A DNA stretch of 64,000 nucleotides from NCBI RefSeq assembly GCF_028640845.1, contig NC_080539.1, positions 176,106,736-176,170,735 on the forward strand, read 5' to 3'. Below, piece after piece: positions 1 through 10,927 of this stretch (positions within the stretch are counted from its first letter, which is position 1; each line of letters opens with the position of its first letter). Source of the DNA: Ahaetulla prasina (Eukaryota > Chordata > Lepidosauria > Squamata > Colubridae). The notes below the pieces were generated by a model. The model was not told where the DNA came from and made no database searches. It was given only the letters and a program-made list of their open reading frames with translations. A program made the translations under genes and the position numbers.

Positions 1-393
1 AAATTTAGCCATGCGCTAGTGAAAGTGACGGTCTTTTTAGAGAGAGAATGTAATGTCTTACCACTGTGTAAAGGCAAGACTGACTATCATAATCCTGATC
101 CATCTGGACTCCTAACAATCAACTTATTTATAAGCAACAAAACCTTATAGTGACCCTTAAAAACATTGCTCAAATAAATTCCTTAGTATTTTAATAACTT
201 TTTACAATAAACAATTTAAGGAGCGATAAACAGGTAGATAATGACATTAACACATCTTTACCAAATTGAATTTGAGGAAAGTTCTCATGAAAGTCTGATT
301 CCTTGGTGTAAGAAAGGAAAGCCCTACATGGCCAAGCTATTTGTGGGACTGCCTATCCCCAATGATTTCTGCCCATTTCATTAGATCTGGCAG
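1..393. other. Unique sequence, nothing recognised
   Basis: AT-rich sequence without a recognisable repeat, coding segment or RNA gene. Confidence 0.5.
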
Positions 394-429
394 GTGGACA
401 TACTCTGGGTCCACTTAGTGAAAAAGTAT

Positions 430-900
430 CATGTGGCAGTGGCTTGGAAGTGTGCTTCCTCTGTTGAGGCACCAGCTTTATGGAACATCTTCAATCCAGA
501 GATGGGCCCAGTGGTGAAATCCAATTTTTTTACTGTGGGTGGTTCTGTGGGCGTGGCTTGGTGGGCTTGGTGTGGCTTGGTGGGTGTGGCTTGGTGGGCA
601 TGGCAGGGGAAGGATACTGCAAAATCCCCATTCCCTCTGCACTCCTGGGGGAAGGATATTGCAAAATCTCCATTCCCATCCCACTCTGGAGCCAGCCAGA
701 GGTGGTATTTGCCAGTTCTCTGAACTACTCAAAATTTCCACTACCAGTTCTCCAGAACCTGTCAGAACCTGCTGGATTTCACCCCTGGATGGGACCAACT
801 CTTTTGGCCTTCAAGAAAGCAGTGAAGACCTGACTTTTCCATCAGATGCTGGGGCCAGGATATTGATGGAGCTGGGGTGGTGCAGTTCATGTTTTATCAG
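430..900 (+). pseudogene. LINE C-terminal coding remnant (L2/CR1-like), split by a MITE
   Basis: Plus-strand translation reads APALWN just before the MITE at 509-787, and LLAFKKAVKT followed by a stop and LF just after it. Taken together these resemble the C-terminal end of L2/CR1-type LINE reverse transcriptase proteins, where a PALWN-like motif is followed by F(R/K)KALKTxLF. A similar VFQKALKTWLF segment lies at the far end of this window (about 63,800). The copy is non-coding now: it has a stop and a MITE inside. The outer limits are approximate, and the exact LINE clade cannot be told from so short a piece. Confidence 0.55.
509..787. mobile_element. hAT-type MITE with 8-bp TSD
   Basis: Ends are CAGTGGTGAAATCCA and TGGATTTCACCCCTG, near-perfect terminal inverted repeats. 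Flanking 8-mers GATGGGCC (501-508) and GATGGGAC (788-795) form the target-site duplication expected of hAT transposases. The interior has no coding capacity and contains an imperfect tandem stretch (GGGCGTGGCTTGGTGG-like, then a twice-repeated GGAAGGATA(C/T)TGCAAAATC block). Copies of the same family lie at 9136-9337 and, more diverged, 15013-15510. It inserted into a LINE coding remnant. Confidence 0.85.
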
Positions 901-925
901 GATCTCATTGCTGATTTTCATTTAA

Positions 926-1173
926 ATAGATCTTCACTTAGCTAATCTTGTGTAATTGTGATTTTACTCTTGTTTTCCACCCAGAGTCACTTGTATAGAA
1001 AATCAGCAAATAAAATAATAGCAAATAGCTAATGTGCCCATACTTTCACACAATGGCTAAAGTTGGAGAGAAATTTGAACTGTAGTTTGATAATTTATGG
1101 TTTTGGTTCCATGTAAGTCTCATCATACTAATAGGATGGAAATTCACGAAATCCTATGTATCTGTTTTGCAAT
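926..1173. other. Unique sequence, nothing recognised
   Basis: AT-rich sequence between the LINE remnant and the GATA/GACA array. No repeat or gene seen. Confidence 0.5.
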
Positions 1174-1965
<792 letters not shown>

Positions 1966-2069
1966 CAGGGGTCTCCAACCTTGGCAACTTTAAGACTTGT
2001 GGACTTCAACTCCCAATTCTGGGAGTTGAAGTCCACAAGTCTTAAAGATGCCAAGATTGGAGACCCCTG
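1966..2069. mobile_element. Foldback hAT-type MITE, 104 bp
   Basis: Nearly the whole element is one inverted repeat: two 50-nt arms differ at two positions and flank a 4-nt loop. Ends are CAGGGGTCTCCAA and TTGGAGACCCCTG. Flanking 8-mers CCTTAGTG (1958-1965) and CCTCAGTG (2070-2077) form the TSD. The left copy has TA at its centre, as in Buster-type hAT sites. RNA from either strand would fold into a long hairpin. Confidence 0.9.
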
Positions 2070-2473
2070 CCTCAGTGAACATTAAAGACCCGACCTCTCA
2101 TTTCACCCCAAGACAGAGAATAGAGTTTAACTATTATGGCTGCAGGAAATGTCAGGTAAATGGGACACCCTGTCCCCTTCCATTGCTTTTACCTCTCAGT
2201 GAGAAATGGAAAGTGTCTACTTAAAGTGGAAAATCTACTGCTTCATCTTCTCAGGTAGATTGTCTCCCAGCTTTGTGAAAGATTTCAACTCCATTTTTCC
2301 TGATCTTGCTTTAAAAATCCTTCCTCCACACATCCAGCAAATCAGGATGTTGCATCCATTCACTGAGTTCACTGAGCAAAAAAGGAATCCAGATGGGAGA
2401 AAATATCAAGTTTTATCAAGTCAGAGAGATTGGATTAGAAGACAATCGTCTTAGAAATGAGATTCTAGGAAAA
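2070..2473. other. Unique sequence, nothing recognised
   Basis: No recognised repeat. An 82-codon open frame at 2206-2454 has no domain or composition signal and is not called. Confidence 0.5.
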
Positions 2474-2836
2474 TGCAGGTAGTCCTCAATTTACAACAGT
2501 TCACTTAGTGACTGTTCAAAGTTACAATGGCACTGAAAAAAGTAACCAATGACCATTTTTCACACTTACAACCATTGCAGCATCCCCATGGTCACATGAT
2601 CAAAATATGGATACCTGGCAACCAGTTCATAGGGCCACGTGATCATCTTTTGCCACCTTCTAATAAGCAAGTCAATGGGAAAATCATTGAACAACCATGT
2701 TACTAATTAAACAACTACAGTGATTCACTTAACAACTGGGGCAAGAAAGGTTGTAAAGGGGGCTAAAATTCACTTGCCAAATGTTTCACTCAGCAACAAA
2801 AGTTTTGAGCTCAGTTGTCGTCGAGGGTGACCTGCA
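2474..2836. mobile_element. Non-autonomous DNA transposon with AGGTAGTCCTC-type ends
   Basis: The left end reads TGCAGGTAGTCCTCAA and the right end reads GTCGTCGAGGGTGACCTGCA, a decayed inverted pair. The interior repeats short blocks such as TTCACTTA and GTCACATGATCA, typical of a dispersed squamate MITE family. Unlike the other MITEs here, no 8-bp TSD is visible at the apparent ends, so the ends may be eroded or the superfamily may differ. No coding capacity. Confidence 0.6.
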
Positions 2837-3220
2837 GTTATAGTGCTTGAAGTGCTGGCTTTCAAAGAAAGGATATCATTAGAAGCCCTCAAAATATTTT
2901 CTGAGTTAGTTAAAGAACAAATTTTCTACACTATTCAGGCATTCAGTAACTCTGCCATCTGACAGGCTCTTACCCCTCCAGAAGATACCCTTCCTGTTCC
3001 CATGACATGCTCAACTGGAGTCTGCCATGGAAACACTAAGAAGGAGTTAACTGACCCAGTTAAGGTCAGAGACCAGACTGAACTGTTATCATAGCTGGGG
3101 CCCTATTCCTCCTAATAGTGCGAGCATTTCAGCCTAGCATGTCACATGGGAGGGAGGCACAAGAATCGAATCTCATTTCTACTATAAATAGGGACTGCAT
3201 TTACACTTGGCATTTACACT
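2837..3220. other. Unique sequence with a TATA-like motif beside the gypsy insertion
   Basis: CTATAAATAGG at about 3182 is followed by a 13-bp unit (CATTTACACTTGG) occurring twice in tandem just before the gypsy LTR. The TATA motif could mark the remnant of another LTR or promoter, but nothing else supports this. Confidence 0.35.
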
Positions 3221-3697
3221 TGGCTACCCCCGACGGCAAATAGGAAAGAATTCACCTTGACTCCATTTGGAATGGGAACAAGTACTTTTACTTTTACAGT
3301 CTGGTTAGCAGCCAAGCAAAGCTGGAACTGAGACAAAATATGGCAAACATATCATATCCCCCCAATTGTCCCTCCTCCTCCAGGAGGTCAGGCTGGTCTG
3401 GTCCAATGCCAACTCCTTCACGGCCCCTCGTGGTAATCTTCTTCCACAAGTCTCTGGATGTCAGTCAACTCAGGAATGCAGTGTCGGTTAGAAAGCGCTG
3501 ATAACACTCAATCATTAATCACCCCTCCTCCCAGTTATGTCAGCCGACACTAATAATAAGCTCCTTTCCCTTACCCCGGACGGTGGTATGATTCACCTCA
3601 TGATCCTAAAAGTTTATAATACAGAAATAAACATTTTACATTCTATCTACTGATATAATCATTTAAAAGTAAATGAAGAGTGGAGTGGAGGCTGACA
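3221..3697 (-). repeat. Gypsy 3' LTR
   Basis: Nearly identical to the 5' LTR over about 475 bp. The differences are one missing G and a missing CGCG-type expansion near 3490-3500. On the minus strand it begins TGTCAGCCTCC. Its far end lacks the terminal CTGACA seen in the other LTR and runs into CATTTACACTTGG repeats, so the outer few bases have been lost or replaced. Confidence 0.9.
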
Positions 3698-3712
3698 TTC
3701 GGCCCTCCTGCA
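3698..3712 (-). promoter_or_regulatory. Polypurine tract candidate next to the 3' LTR
   Basis: On the minus strand the bases immediately upstream of the 3' LTR read GCAGGAGGGCCGAA. This purine-rich run lies directly against TGTCAG, where the primer for plus-strand DNA synthesis is expected. Confidence 0.55.
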
Positions 3713-3747
3713 ACAAGGACGTCAGTCCTAGAAAGAAAAAAGAGAAG

Positions 3748-5844
3748 TTAGGGTTTGTCAGGATATTTTTTATAGAATTGTGCTATTTTTTCCGAGGCAT
3801 GAACATCTTCTTTATTCACCCATTCAGCTTGGGATAATGGGAAGTGTTTCCAAGAAATAAGATATTGAATTTTATTTCTATGTTTTCTTGAATCCAAAAT
3901 TTCTTTTATTTCAAAGTGTTGTTCTCCTTCTATGAGAATTGGTATAGGAGGGGGTGTATGGTCAGGACGGAAAGTAGATGTGTGTTCAGGTTTCAGCAAG
4001 CTGACATGGAAAACGGGGTGAATTCTCCTAAGTGTTTTTGGTAAATCTAGTTGTACCGTCACGGGGTTGATGATTTTTATTATTGGGAAAGGTCCCACAT
4101 ATTTGGGTCCAAGTTTCTTAGATTTCTGAGTGGTTTGAAGATATTTGGTGGAAAGATAAACTTTATCGCCCACTTGATATTTGATCTCAGGGGACCTTTT
4201 TTTATCTGCTTGTTTTTTGTGCGCACGGTGAGCGTCGTCGATCGCCTTGCGAGTCAGTTTCCATGTGCTTTGTATTTGATCTATCCATTCTGATAAAGAG
4301 GAAACAGTAGTTTTTTCCTGTGGGAGTTCCGAGATAGGAACAAAATCTTGGCCTGAAGCTATTTTAAAGGGAGTAAATCCCGTGCTACTATGAATTGAGT
4401 TGTTGTAGGCAACTTCAGCAAAAGGTAAGAGATCAGCCCAATTATCTTGCTGGTAGTTAACATAACATCGGAGATATTGTTCTAGTACAGAGTTCGAACG
4501 TTCACAGCTTCCATTAGTTTGAGGATGATGGGAGGAGCTTAATCCTTGGGCGGAACCAATGAGTCGTAAAAATTCTTTCCAAAATTTAGAAGTGAATTGA
4601 ACTCCTCGATCTGAAATGATGCGATCAGGCACTCCGTGAAGTCTATAAATGTGTTGTACAAACAACTTTGCTAGAGTCTTTGAGGAGGGTATTTTTGAAC
4701 ATGGAATAAAATGGACTTGTTTGGAGAAAAGGTCAGTCACTACCCATATAACAGTATTGCCGGAACTTTCAGGTAATTCCACTATGAAATCCATGGATAT
4801 TTCTTTCCATGGGGTTCCTGGTCTGGCTACCGTTTGAAGTAGTCCAGGAGGTTTTCCCGGAGGTCTTTTGGATGATGCACAGACCGGGCAACTTGCCACA
4901 TATGCTTGAATGTCTTTTTTAAGACTTGGCCACCAAAATTGTCTTTTAAGAAGATGCAAAGTTTTCACAAATCCAAAATGCCCTGCCATCTTGGCATCAT
5001 GGCATCGTTGTAGGATGGTTTCTCTGAGTGATAGAGGAACATATAGTTTTGTTCCAATCCAAGCTAGTCCATCACGGAGTGTGCATTCATGGGAATGCGT
5101 TAAGTACCAGTCATCGGTATTTAAAGCTTCTTTAAACGATTTGGTTAGTTCATCTGGGAGTGAGGGGTCAGCTTTGGAGTGGCTTCTAGTTATTGCTGGG
5201 GCCGCCAACTGTTGCACGGGAAGTATTGGTTGAACCACCTCGGAGCGAGTGCAATTGTATTGGGGTAAACGTGAAAGAGCATCTGCTAAGAAGTTTTTCC
5301 CTCCAGGAATATACTGTAAAGTAAAATTAAAGCGGTTAAAATATTGAGTCCAACGGGCTTGTTTAGGCGAAAGTTTTCTAGGAGTCTTTAGCGCTTCCAG
5401 ATTTTTGTGATCAGTCCAAACTTCAAAAGGATGATTTGAACCTTCTAAGAATTGTCTCCATGTCCGTAGAGCCCAATGAACTGCAAACGCTTCTTTTTCC
5501 CAAATAGCCCATCGTCTTTCGGTTTCAGTCAATTTTCGAGAAGTAAAAGCACAGGGTTGTAAATTACCATCAGCATTGTTTTGGAGCAAGACGGCTCCGA
5601 CTGCTACATCACTTGCATCAGCTTGTATTACAAAAGGAACATCCATGTCAGGGTGCTTTAAAATAGGTTCGGCGGCAAAGAGTCGTTTCAATTTTTCAAA
5701 TGCTGCTTGACATTCCATTGTCCATTCGAGGGGTAATGATGGTTTGGGTTTCGTGTCTCCTTTAGTTTTTAAGAGGTTAGTGATTGGTAAAGCAATTTGA
5801 GCAAAGGAGGGGATGAATTGACGATAGAAATTTGCAAATCCCAA
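3748..5844 (-). pseudogene. pol: Gypsy pol, distal part: RNase H, integrase and chromodomain
   Basis: An open segment of 698 codons. It starts in the RT connection region (GFANFYRQF). RNase H residues D75, D145 and D188 are present (QADASD, WTDHKN, LADALSR). The integrase zinc finger has H282, H289, C319 and C322, followed by the catalytic triad D352 (SMDFIVELP), D412 (SDRGVQF) and E448 (CERSNS). A GPY/F-type module lies near 577-588, and a chromodomain fills about 641-698 (FEIKEILDSR, YLISWKHFP, AEWV). The initial Met is not a real start: the frame continues upstream in another register, separated from the RT segment by a frameshift and a stop between 5845 and 5952. All visible catalytic residues are intact, so decay is recent or the lesions are sequence errors. 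Confidence 0.92.
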
Positions 5845-5952
5845 AAAACTTTGGAGCTGTTTGGGTGCGTGGGGGGGCCCATTCCAAAACAGCTTTCACT
5901 TTTCCTGGATCCATTTCTAACCCATCAGCCGAGGTGCGCTATCCTAGGTAGT

Positions 5953-7200
5953 CTATTTTGGTTTGTTGGAAATCACATTTGGGTAGCTTGCAATACAGTT
6001 CAGCAGATAATAACTTTTGAGAACTGCTCTTACTAGTTTAATGTGTTCTTCCATAGTTTCTGTATAGATGAGTATGTCGTCAAGGTAGACAAGAACTCCT
6101 TTGAACAAATGCTGATGGAGTATTTCATTTATCAGTTGCATAAAAACTGCAGGCGCCCCCTGCAGACCAAAAGGCAGTACTCGAAACTGGAAACACCCTA
6201 GTGGACAGTTGAAAGCGGTTTTCCATTCATCCCCCTCCTTTATACGGACTCTGTAGTAAGCTTCTCGCAGGTCCAATTTGGTGAAGAACTTCCCCTTCGC
6301 TAAGTGTGCTAACATATCTTTCATGAGCGGCATGGGGTATATGTTTTCGGCGCACACTGCGTTCAAATTTCTATAGTCAACTATAAGACGAAATGAGCCG
6401 TCTTTCTTTTCCCGGAACATCACAGGTGCGGCCACGCGAGGCCTAGCTGGTTGGATAAAGCCCCGCTCTAGGTTTTTGTCTATGAACTTTCGCAGTTCTC
6501 CCAATTCTTTTTGGGTCATGGGGTAAGCTTTTGGTTTTGGAAGTTTTACCCCCGGTAGGATGTCGATGGCACAATCAATAGGCCTATGGGGAGGTAGAAC
6601 GTCTGATGCTTTCTCACTAAAGACTTCCCGCAGGTCCCAGTACTCCTTAGGTATCCTTTCCTCCCCATCTATCCGTTCAACCATTGCCCCCCATTTATCT
6701 TGGAGCATGGCCATAGTCTGACTCTTCTTGGAACCCCCCTTTCCTTCTTTTAACGCTCTTGAGCGGAACCGTAAGACTCCCGTTCTCCAGTTAATATGGG
6801 GGTTCCATTTCCGCAACCATGACAGTCCTAGTACCAAAGGTTGGTCCATTCCAGGGGCTACTATGAAGTTTAACATCTCGCGATGGTCTCCAATTTCCAT
6901 TTCTATGGGTTCTGTTACAAAATGGGCGGGTCCTCCCCCTGCCACACTGCCATCCAACTGGGCAAATGCTATGGGCCTGCTTAGGGTTCTCAACCTTAGT
7001 TCCATTTTTTCTACTAGTTCGGGACTGATCATGCACCTAGTACATCCCGAATCTAATAACGCTAACATTTCCCCCTTGTTGCCCGAGGAGGGAACATGCA
7101 GGTTGACTGGAATGTCCAAGGGGCCCCGTGCCCAACTCACCAGAAAGTCTTCGTCGGACTCCGATGTGGTTTTGCTGTCATCAGTGTCGGTCGACGTCAT
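5953..7200 (-). pseudogene. pol: Gypsy pol, proximal part: aspartic protease and reverse transcriptase
   Basis: An open segment of 415 codons. The protease active site LLDSGCT lies near residue 48, with the supporting LVLGLSWL motif downstream. The RT carries KKDGSFRLIVDYRNLN, LDLREAYYRVRI, LPFGLQGAP and the catalytic YLDD at residues 372-375. About 27 codons after the YLDD region the frame shifts and ends at a stop (5953), whereas conserved RT sequence goes on in another register. A further TAG sits in the conserved segment near 5940. The protein would lack the RT thumb, RNase H and integrase unless the lesions were bypassed. Confidence 0.92.
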
Positions 7201-7321
7201 GTCCTCTTGGATGGGCGTGCCCTTCTTGGCAATGCCGCCTCCACTTTTGCCGGTTTTCGCGCCTTAGCAGTTGGTTTCACTGCTTCCTTCCCACCACCAG
7301 GGGTCGTGCTTGGAACCAACT

Positions 7322-8494
7322 TCACTCGACAGTCGGCTGCCCGATGGCCTCTTTTCCGCATCTGTAGCACGCAGTCGATCGTTGCCTCCTCCTCTGGTCT
7401 AGGCGTGTCCCTTGAGGGCCACCCAGGAGAATGGGCCGGTAAGGTCTTCCAGTGCGCTGCCTTCTGCTACGGTCCTTCGCTAGTTCAATTTCCATCTCTG
7501 CTGCCAGGGTATACCAGCCATACAATGTGGTTGGAGACGCTCGTGCCGGCACAGTTCATAGAGATCTCCATTCAGGCCCTCTTTGTAAAAGTCGACCAGG
7601 ATCACCTCCGACCACCCTCTCATCAAGGGACTAGATCACTGAATTCCTGGGTATAATCAGCCACCGGTCTCCTCCCTTGCCTGATGGTTTCATTCGACCT
7701 TTGGCTTTCTGCTCTGCCAGGGGTCCTCAAACCTCCTCCTTAGTGCCGTAATAAAATGCTCGTAATTTTGCAGTAAGGGGAGTGGTTTTATACAGCGACA
7801 CAAACCATGCAGCTGCTCTTCCGGTCAAATTGTGGGTCACAGCTCTAACTTGTGCTGCCTGTGACCAATAATCTCCCCCCCAGTCTAACATGTGGTCATT
7901 CACTATCGCCAGGAACAATTCCAGCTCCTTCGCATCTCCATCAAAATTTTCTAATATGGGGAATTTTTGGCTTTTTCCTTCCCTCTTGTGCCTTGCATGG
8001 TCAGCAGGTGGCGCCTGGCCCCCATCCAATTCAGCTTCCTCTGGGGAGAGAGTTTCCGTCTCTTCAGGAATCTCACCACCCTGGAAATCACCTCTAACGG
8101 GCCTCTTTGTAATTTCTTCTTCCTCTTCCCCTCCCCCCTTGGAGGACTGAACAGGGGATTCATACCTTTGGCGAGCAGCTTGCCTTACTTTCACTTCACG
8201 AAATAGGCGTAGTGCTTCTTCCAATTGGAGGCTGTCTCTGACTTTCTGCTCCTCAGCCCACTCGGAAAAAGTGCGCAGTTTCTCCTTTCTCCTTGTAGTT
8301 ACTCCAGAGGGAGGTTCCTTGAAATCGGGTTGCCTCCTCTCTTCTTCCAACTGCATTATCTCCAGCTCAGGGTTAAAACTGACAGAAGAAATATCTCCGG
8401 ACGCCTCCCCCAGTTCAGCCGGTAGCAGACCTTCTATCACCTTTGGGTTTTCTTCCCCCCCGGTATTGCGATTGCAATCCTGGTTGGTAGACAT
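7322..8494 (-). pseudogene. gag: Gypsy gag with several frameshifts
   Basis: The open part (8494 to 7727, 255 codons) begins MSTNQDCN only 19 bases after the 5' LTR. It has an acidic, charged N-terminal region with coiled-coil-like ERRQ/EEAL segments and then a capsid-like segment (LENFDGDAKELELFLAIVND and beyond). Near 7740 the register changes twice; segments typical of gypsy capsids (RRRFEDP, IRQGRRPVADY, LYELC) are found in different frames. The nucleocapsid zinc knuckle begins CYRCGKE near 7365, but one missing base destroys the following GHxxxxC. At least three indels are needed to explain the frame changes. Capsid assembly from this copy is not expected. Confidence 0.85.
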
Positions 8495-8513
8495 GATGAG
8501 AGTTCCAGCTTAA

Positions 8514-8999
8514 TGTCAGGCTACCCCCGACGGCAAATAGGAAAGAATTCACCTTGACTCCATTTGGAATGGGAACAAGTACTTTTACTTTTACAGTCTG
8601 GTTAGCAGCCAAGCAAAGCTGGAACTGAGACAAAATATGGCAAACATATCATATCCCCCCAATTGTCCCTCCTCCTCCAGGAGGTCAGGCTGGTCTGGTC
8701 CAATGCCAACTCCTTCACGGCCCCTCGTGGTAATCTTCTTCCACAAGTCTCTGGATGTCAGTCAACTCAGGAATGCAGTGTCGGTTAGGAAAGCGCGCGC
8801 TGATAACACTCAATCATTAATCACCCCTCCTCCCAGTTATGTCAGCCGACACTAATAATAAGCTCCTTTCCCTTACCCCGGACGGTGGTATGATTCACCT
8901 CATGATCCTAAAAGTTTATAATACAGAAATAAACATTTTACATTCTATCTACTGATATAATCATTTAAAAGTAAATGAAGAGTGGAGTGGAGGCTGACA
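8514..8999 (-). repeat. Gypsy 5' LTR
   Basis: 486 bp, bounded by TGTCAGG and GGCTGACA on the plus strand, giving TG...CA ends with short inverted repeats. On the minus strand it holds an AT-rich region with GTATTATAAAC as a TATA candidate. It is followed 19 bases later by the gag start codon. Confidence 0.92.
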
Positions 9000-9135
9000 G
9001 ATTTCCTCTTTAACCACTTTTCTAGTTCTAGCCAGAAACTTACTTATCAAGTGTTGTATCTTGGAATCTTCTCCTCTAAAACGTCTTGTCTATTCTAGCC
9101 CAGAGGTAGCAGAATAACTGGGGATGTAAATTTAC

Positions 9136-9337
9136 CAGGAGTGAAATCCAGCAGGTTCTGACAGGTTCTAGAGAACCGGTAGCAGAAATTTTGAGTAGTT
9201 TGGAGAACCGGCAAATACCACCTCTGGCTGGCCCCAGAGTAGGGTGGGAATGGAGATTTTGCAACATCCTTACCCTGCCATGCCCACCAAGCCACGCCCA
9301 CAGAACCGGTTAGAAAAAACTTTGGATTTCACCACTG
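9136..9337. mobile_element. hAT-type MITE with perfect 8-bp TSD
   Basis: Ends CAGGAGTGAAATCC and GGATTTCACCACTG. The 8-mer AAATTTAC occurs on both sides (9128-9135 and 9338-9345). Same family as 509-787, in the opposite orientation and without its internal tandem stretch. Confidence 0.9.
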
Positions 9338-9345
9338 AAATTTAC

Positions 9346-10464
9346 CCCTCAATGTTCAGTTATCCTTGGATTTAAATGAACTCCATTCAGTCAGTTAACT
9401 TGTGGGAACTATTGACCTTAGACTCCAACCAATTCTTACCTCTTCTGAACCTGAAACTGAAAGGTGCCTTTAAACTGGCCTTTTTAGGTATTTCTTCTCT
9501 ACAACTATTCATCCATTTCCAAGCTGCCAGCTGAGGAGAAGGTAAAAATCAGAAGGAATTAATGAAAGGTGAGTTCCTGCCTCCTGATTTTGTCTGCTGT
9601 GGTGCAGATTCTAGTTGGGGTTTTTTTTTAATTCTCTCCTCGGGGGGGAGGGAATAAAAAGGAAATGGCTTGGAAAATGACCATCTTCCTGCCTCTTTTG
9701 CAATTGTTAGGAGGACTGACAAAATGGCTGATGCAACATCCATCCAACCATCTCCAACGGTATGCTGCTAGTCATAGGAACAGAATCACTAAGAAATAAG
9801 AAGATTGGACTGAAATATGCTGCTTGGCAGGTTTGGAAGCAGAATTCAAATAGTAATAATGATAATTTATTATTAAACTTATATGCCACCTAAGTATCAG
9901 TACCTTTGGACAGCTCACAGTTGTAAAAGAAACCATACTGAATACCTTAACATCAATATTGCAGCCCAAACAATCAAAATTTGACTCCTATCTAAGACTA
10001 TGTAGGGAAGCTGTGAAATTTTACCTGGAAACTTCTTGTTTCAAAGCTTAGAATTCTAGACTTTCTCATGAATCCAGGTTTGAGTCAGTTTGAATTGAAA
10101 TTGGTCTACTTAAGTCTGAATAAATAAGTTCACTGTTCAATTTTTAATGCCAAAAAAACCATTAGTTGTATCAAATAATTGTATTTATATGATAAAGCAT
10201 TCCAATACGATTACGGATATAAATGATATGCAGAGATGCATGAGTTTATTTTATCTTTCTTTATCCTTTACTTTTCAAATCACTTTTAAAGTTTACTGGC
10301 ATAGTTTTCAGTAGATCTGATTGGCAATTTAGGACCAATGGGGAGAGATTCTTTCATACAATGGTATGTGTGCCACCCAAGAATGAACATAATGGATGGA
10401 ATCCCAAACTTTCAAAATAAATAATGTTTGTTAGATGTAGGCTCCCCTTTCTCCACAAACCCAA
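9346..10464. other. Mostly unique sequence
   Basis: No gene seen. About 9855-9930 (TTATTATTAAACTTATATGCCACC) resembles the 3' end of an old LINE or SINE of L2 type. The rest is AT-rich with nothing recognised. Confidence 0.4.
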
Positions 10465-10927
10465 GGTGGCTTTGAGGGCTGTGAAAATATCTACAGATCC
10501 CTCACATCCTAGACATAAATTGTTTCAACTTCTACCCTCAAAACAATGCTATAGGGCTCTGCACACCAGAACGAGAAGATGCAAGGACAGTTTTTTCCCA
10601 ATTGCCATCACTCTGCTAAACAACTAATTCCCACAACACTGTCAAATTAACTACTAAGACTGTATTACTATTCTTCTTTTCATCTTTACTAGTACCTATC
10701 TCTTCTCACTTATGGCTATATCCATGTTGCTTGTATCTTTACAACTTATATTGACTACGTCAACCTATGACTATGACTAAGTGTAGTATCTTATGATTAT
10801 TGACGAATATATTTTATTTTCTTCTTTATGTACACTGAGAGCATATGCACCAAAGACAAATTGTGTGTCCAATCACACTTGGCCAATAAAGAATTCTATT
10901 CTATTCTATTCTATTCTATTCTATTCT
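10465..10927 (+). mobile_element. Rex1-like LINE, 5'-truncated 3' end with ATTCT tail
   Basis: The translation at the left reads AVKISTDPSHPRHKLFQLLPSK and LHTRTRRCKDSFFP, the C-terminal end of the same LINE seen with RT motifs at 60433-61752. The 3' UTR ends AATCACACTTGGCCAATAAAGA and runs into tandem ATTCT units. The tail is interrupted by a solo LTR at 10928-11509 and resumes at 11510-11544. Confidence 0.85.

Larger units (their letters stand above)
3221..8999 (-). mobile_element. Ty3/gypsy LTR retrotransposon, chromovirus type
   Basis: A minus-strand element of about 5.8 kb with the order 5' LTR (8514-8999), gag, protease, reverse transcriptase, RNase H, integrase, chromodomain and 3' LTR (3221-3697). 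Integrase lying downstream of RT/RNase H identifies Ty3/gypsy, and the C-terminal chromodomain identifies the chromovirus lineage. The LTRs differ only by two small indels, so the insertion looks young. Gag and pol nevertheless carry several frameshifts and at least one stop, so this copy cannot encode a full polyprotein. No env-like ORF is present. The flanks show no clean 5-bp target-site duplication because the outer end of the 3' LTR is altered. Confidence 0.95.

Noticed and set aside
3092..3222. Solo LTR or host promoter with TATA box next to the gypsy element
   Set aside because: Only a TATA motif is visible; no paired end, TSD or transcript evidence.
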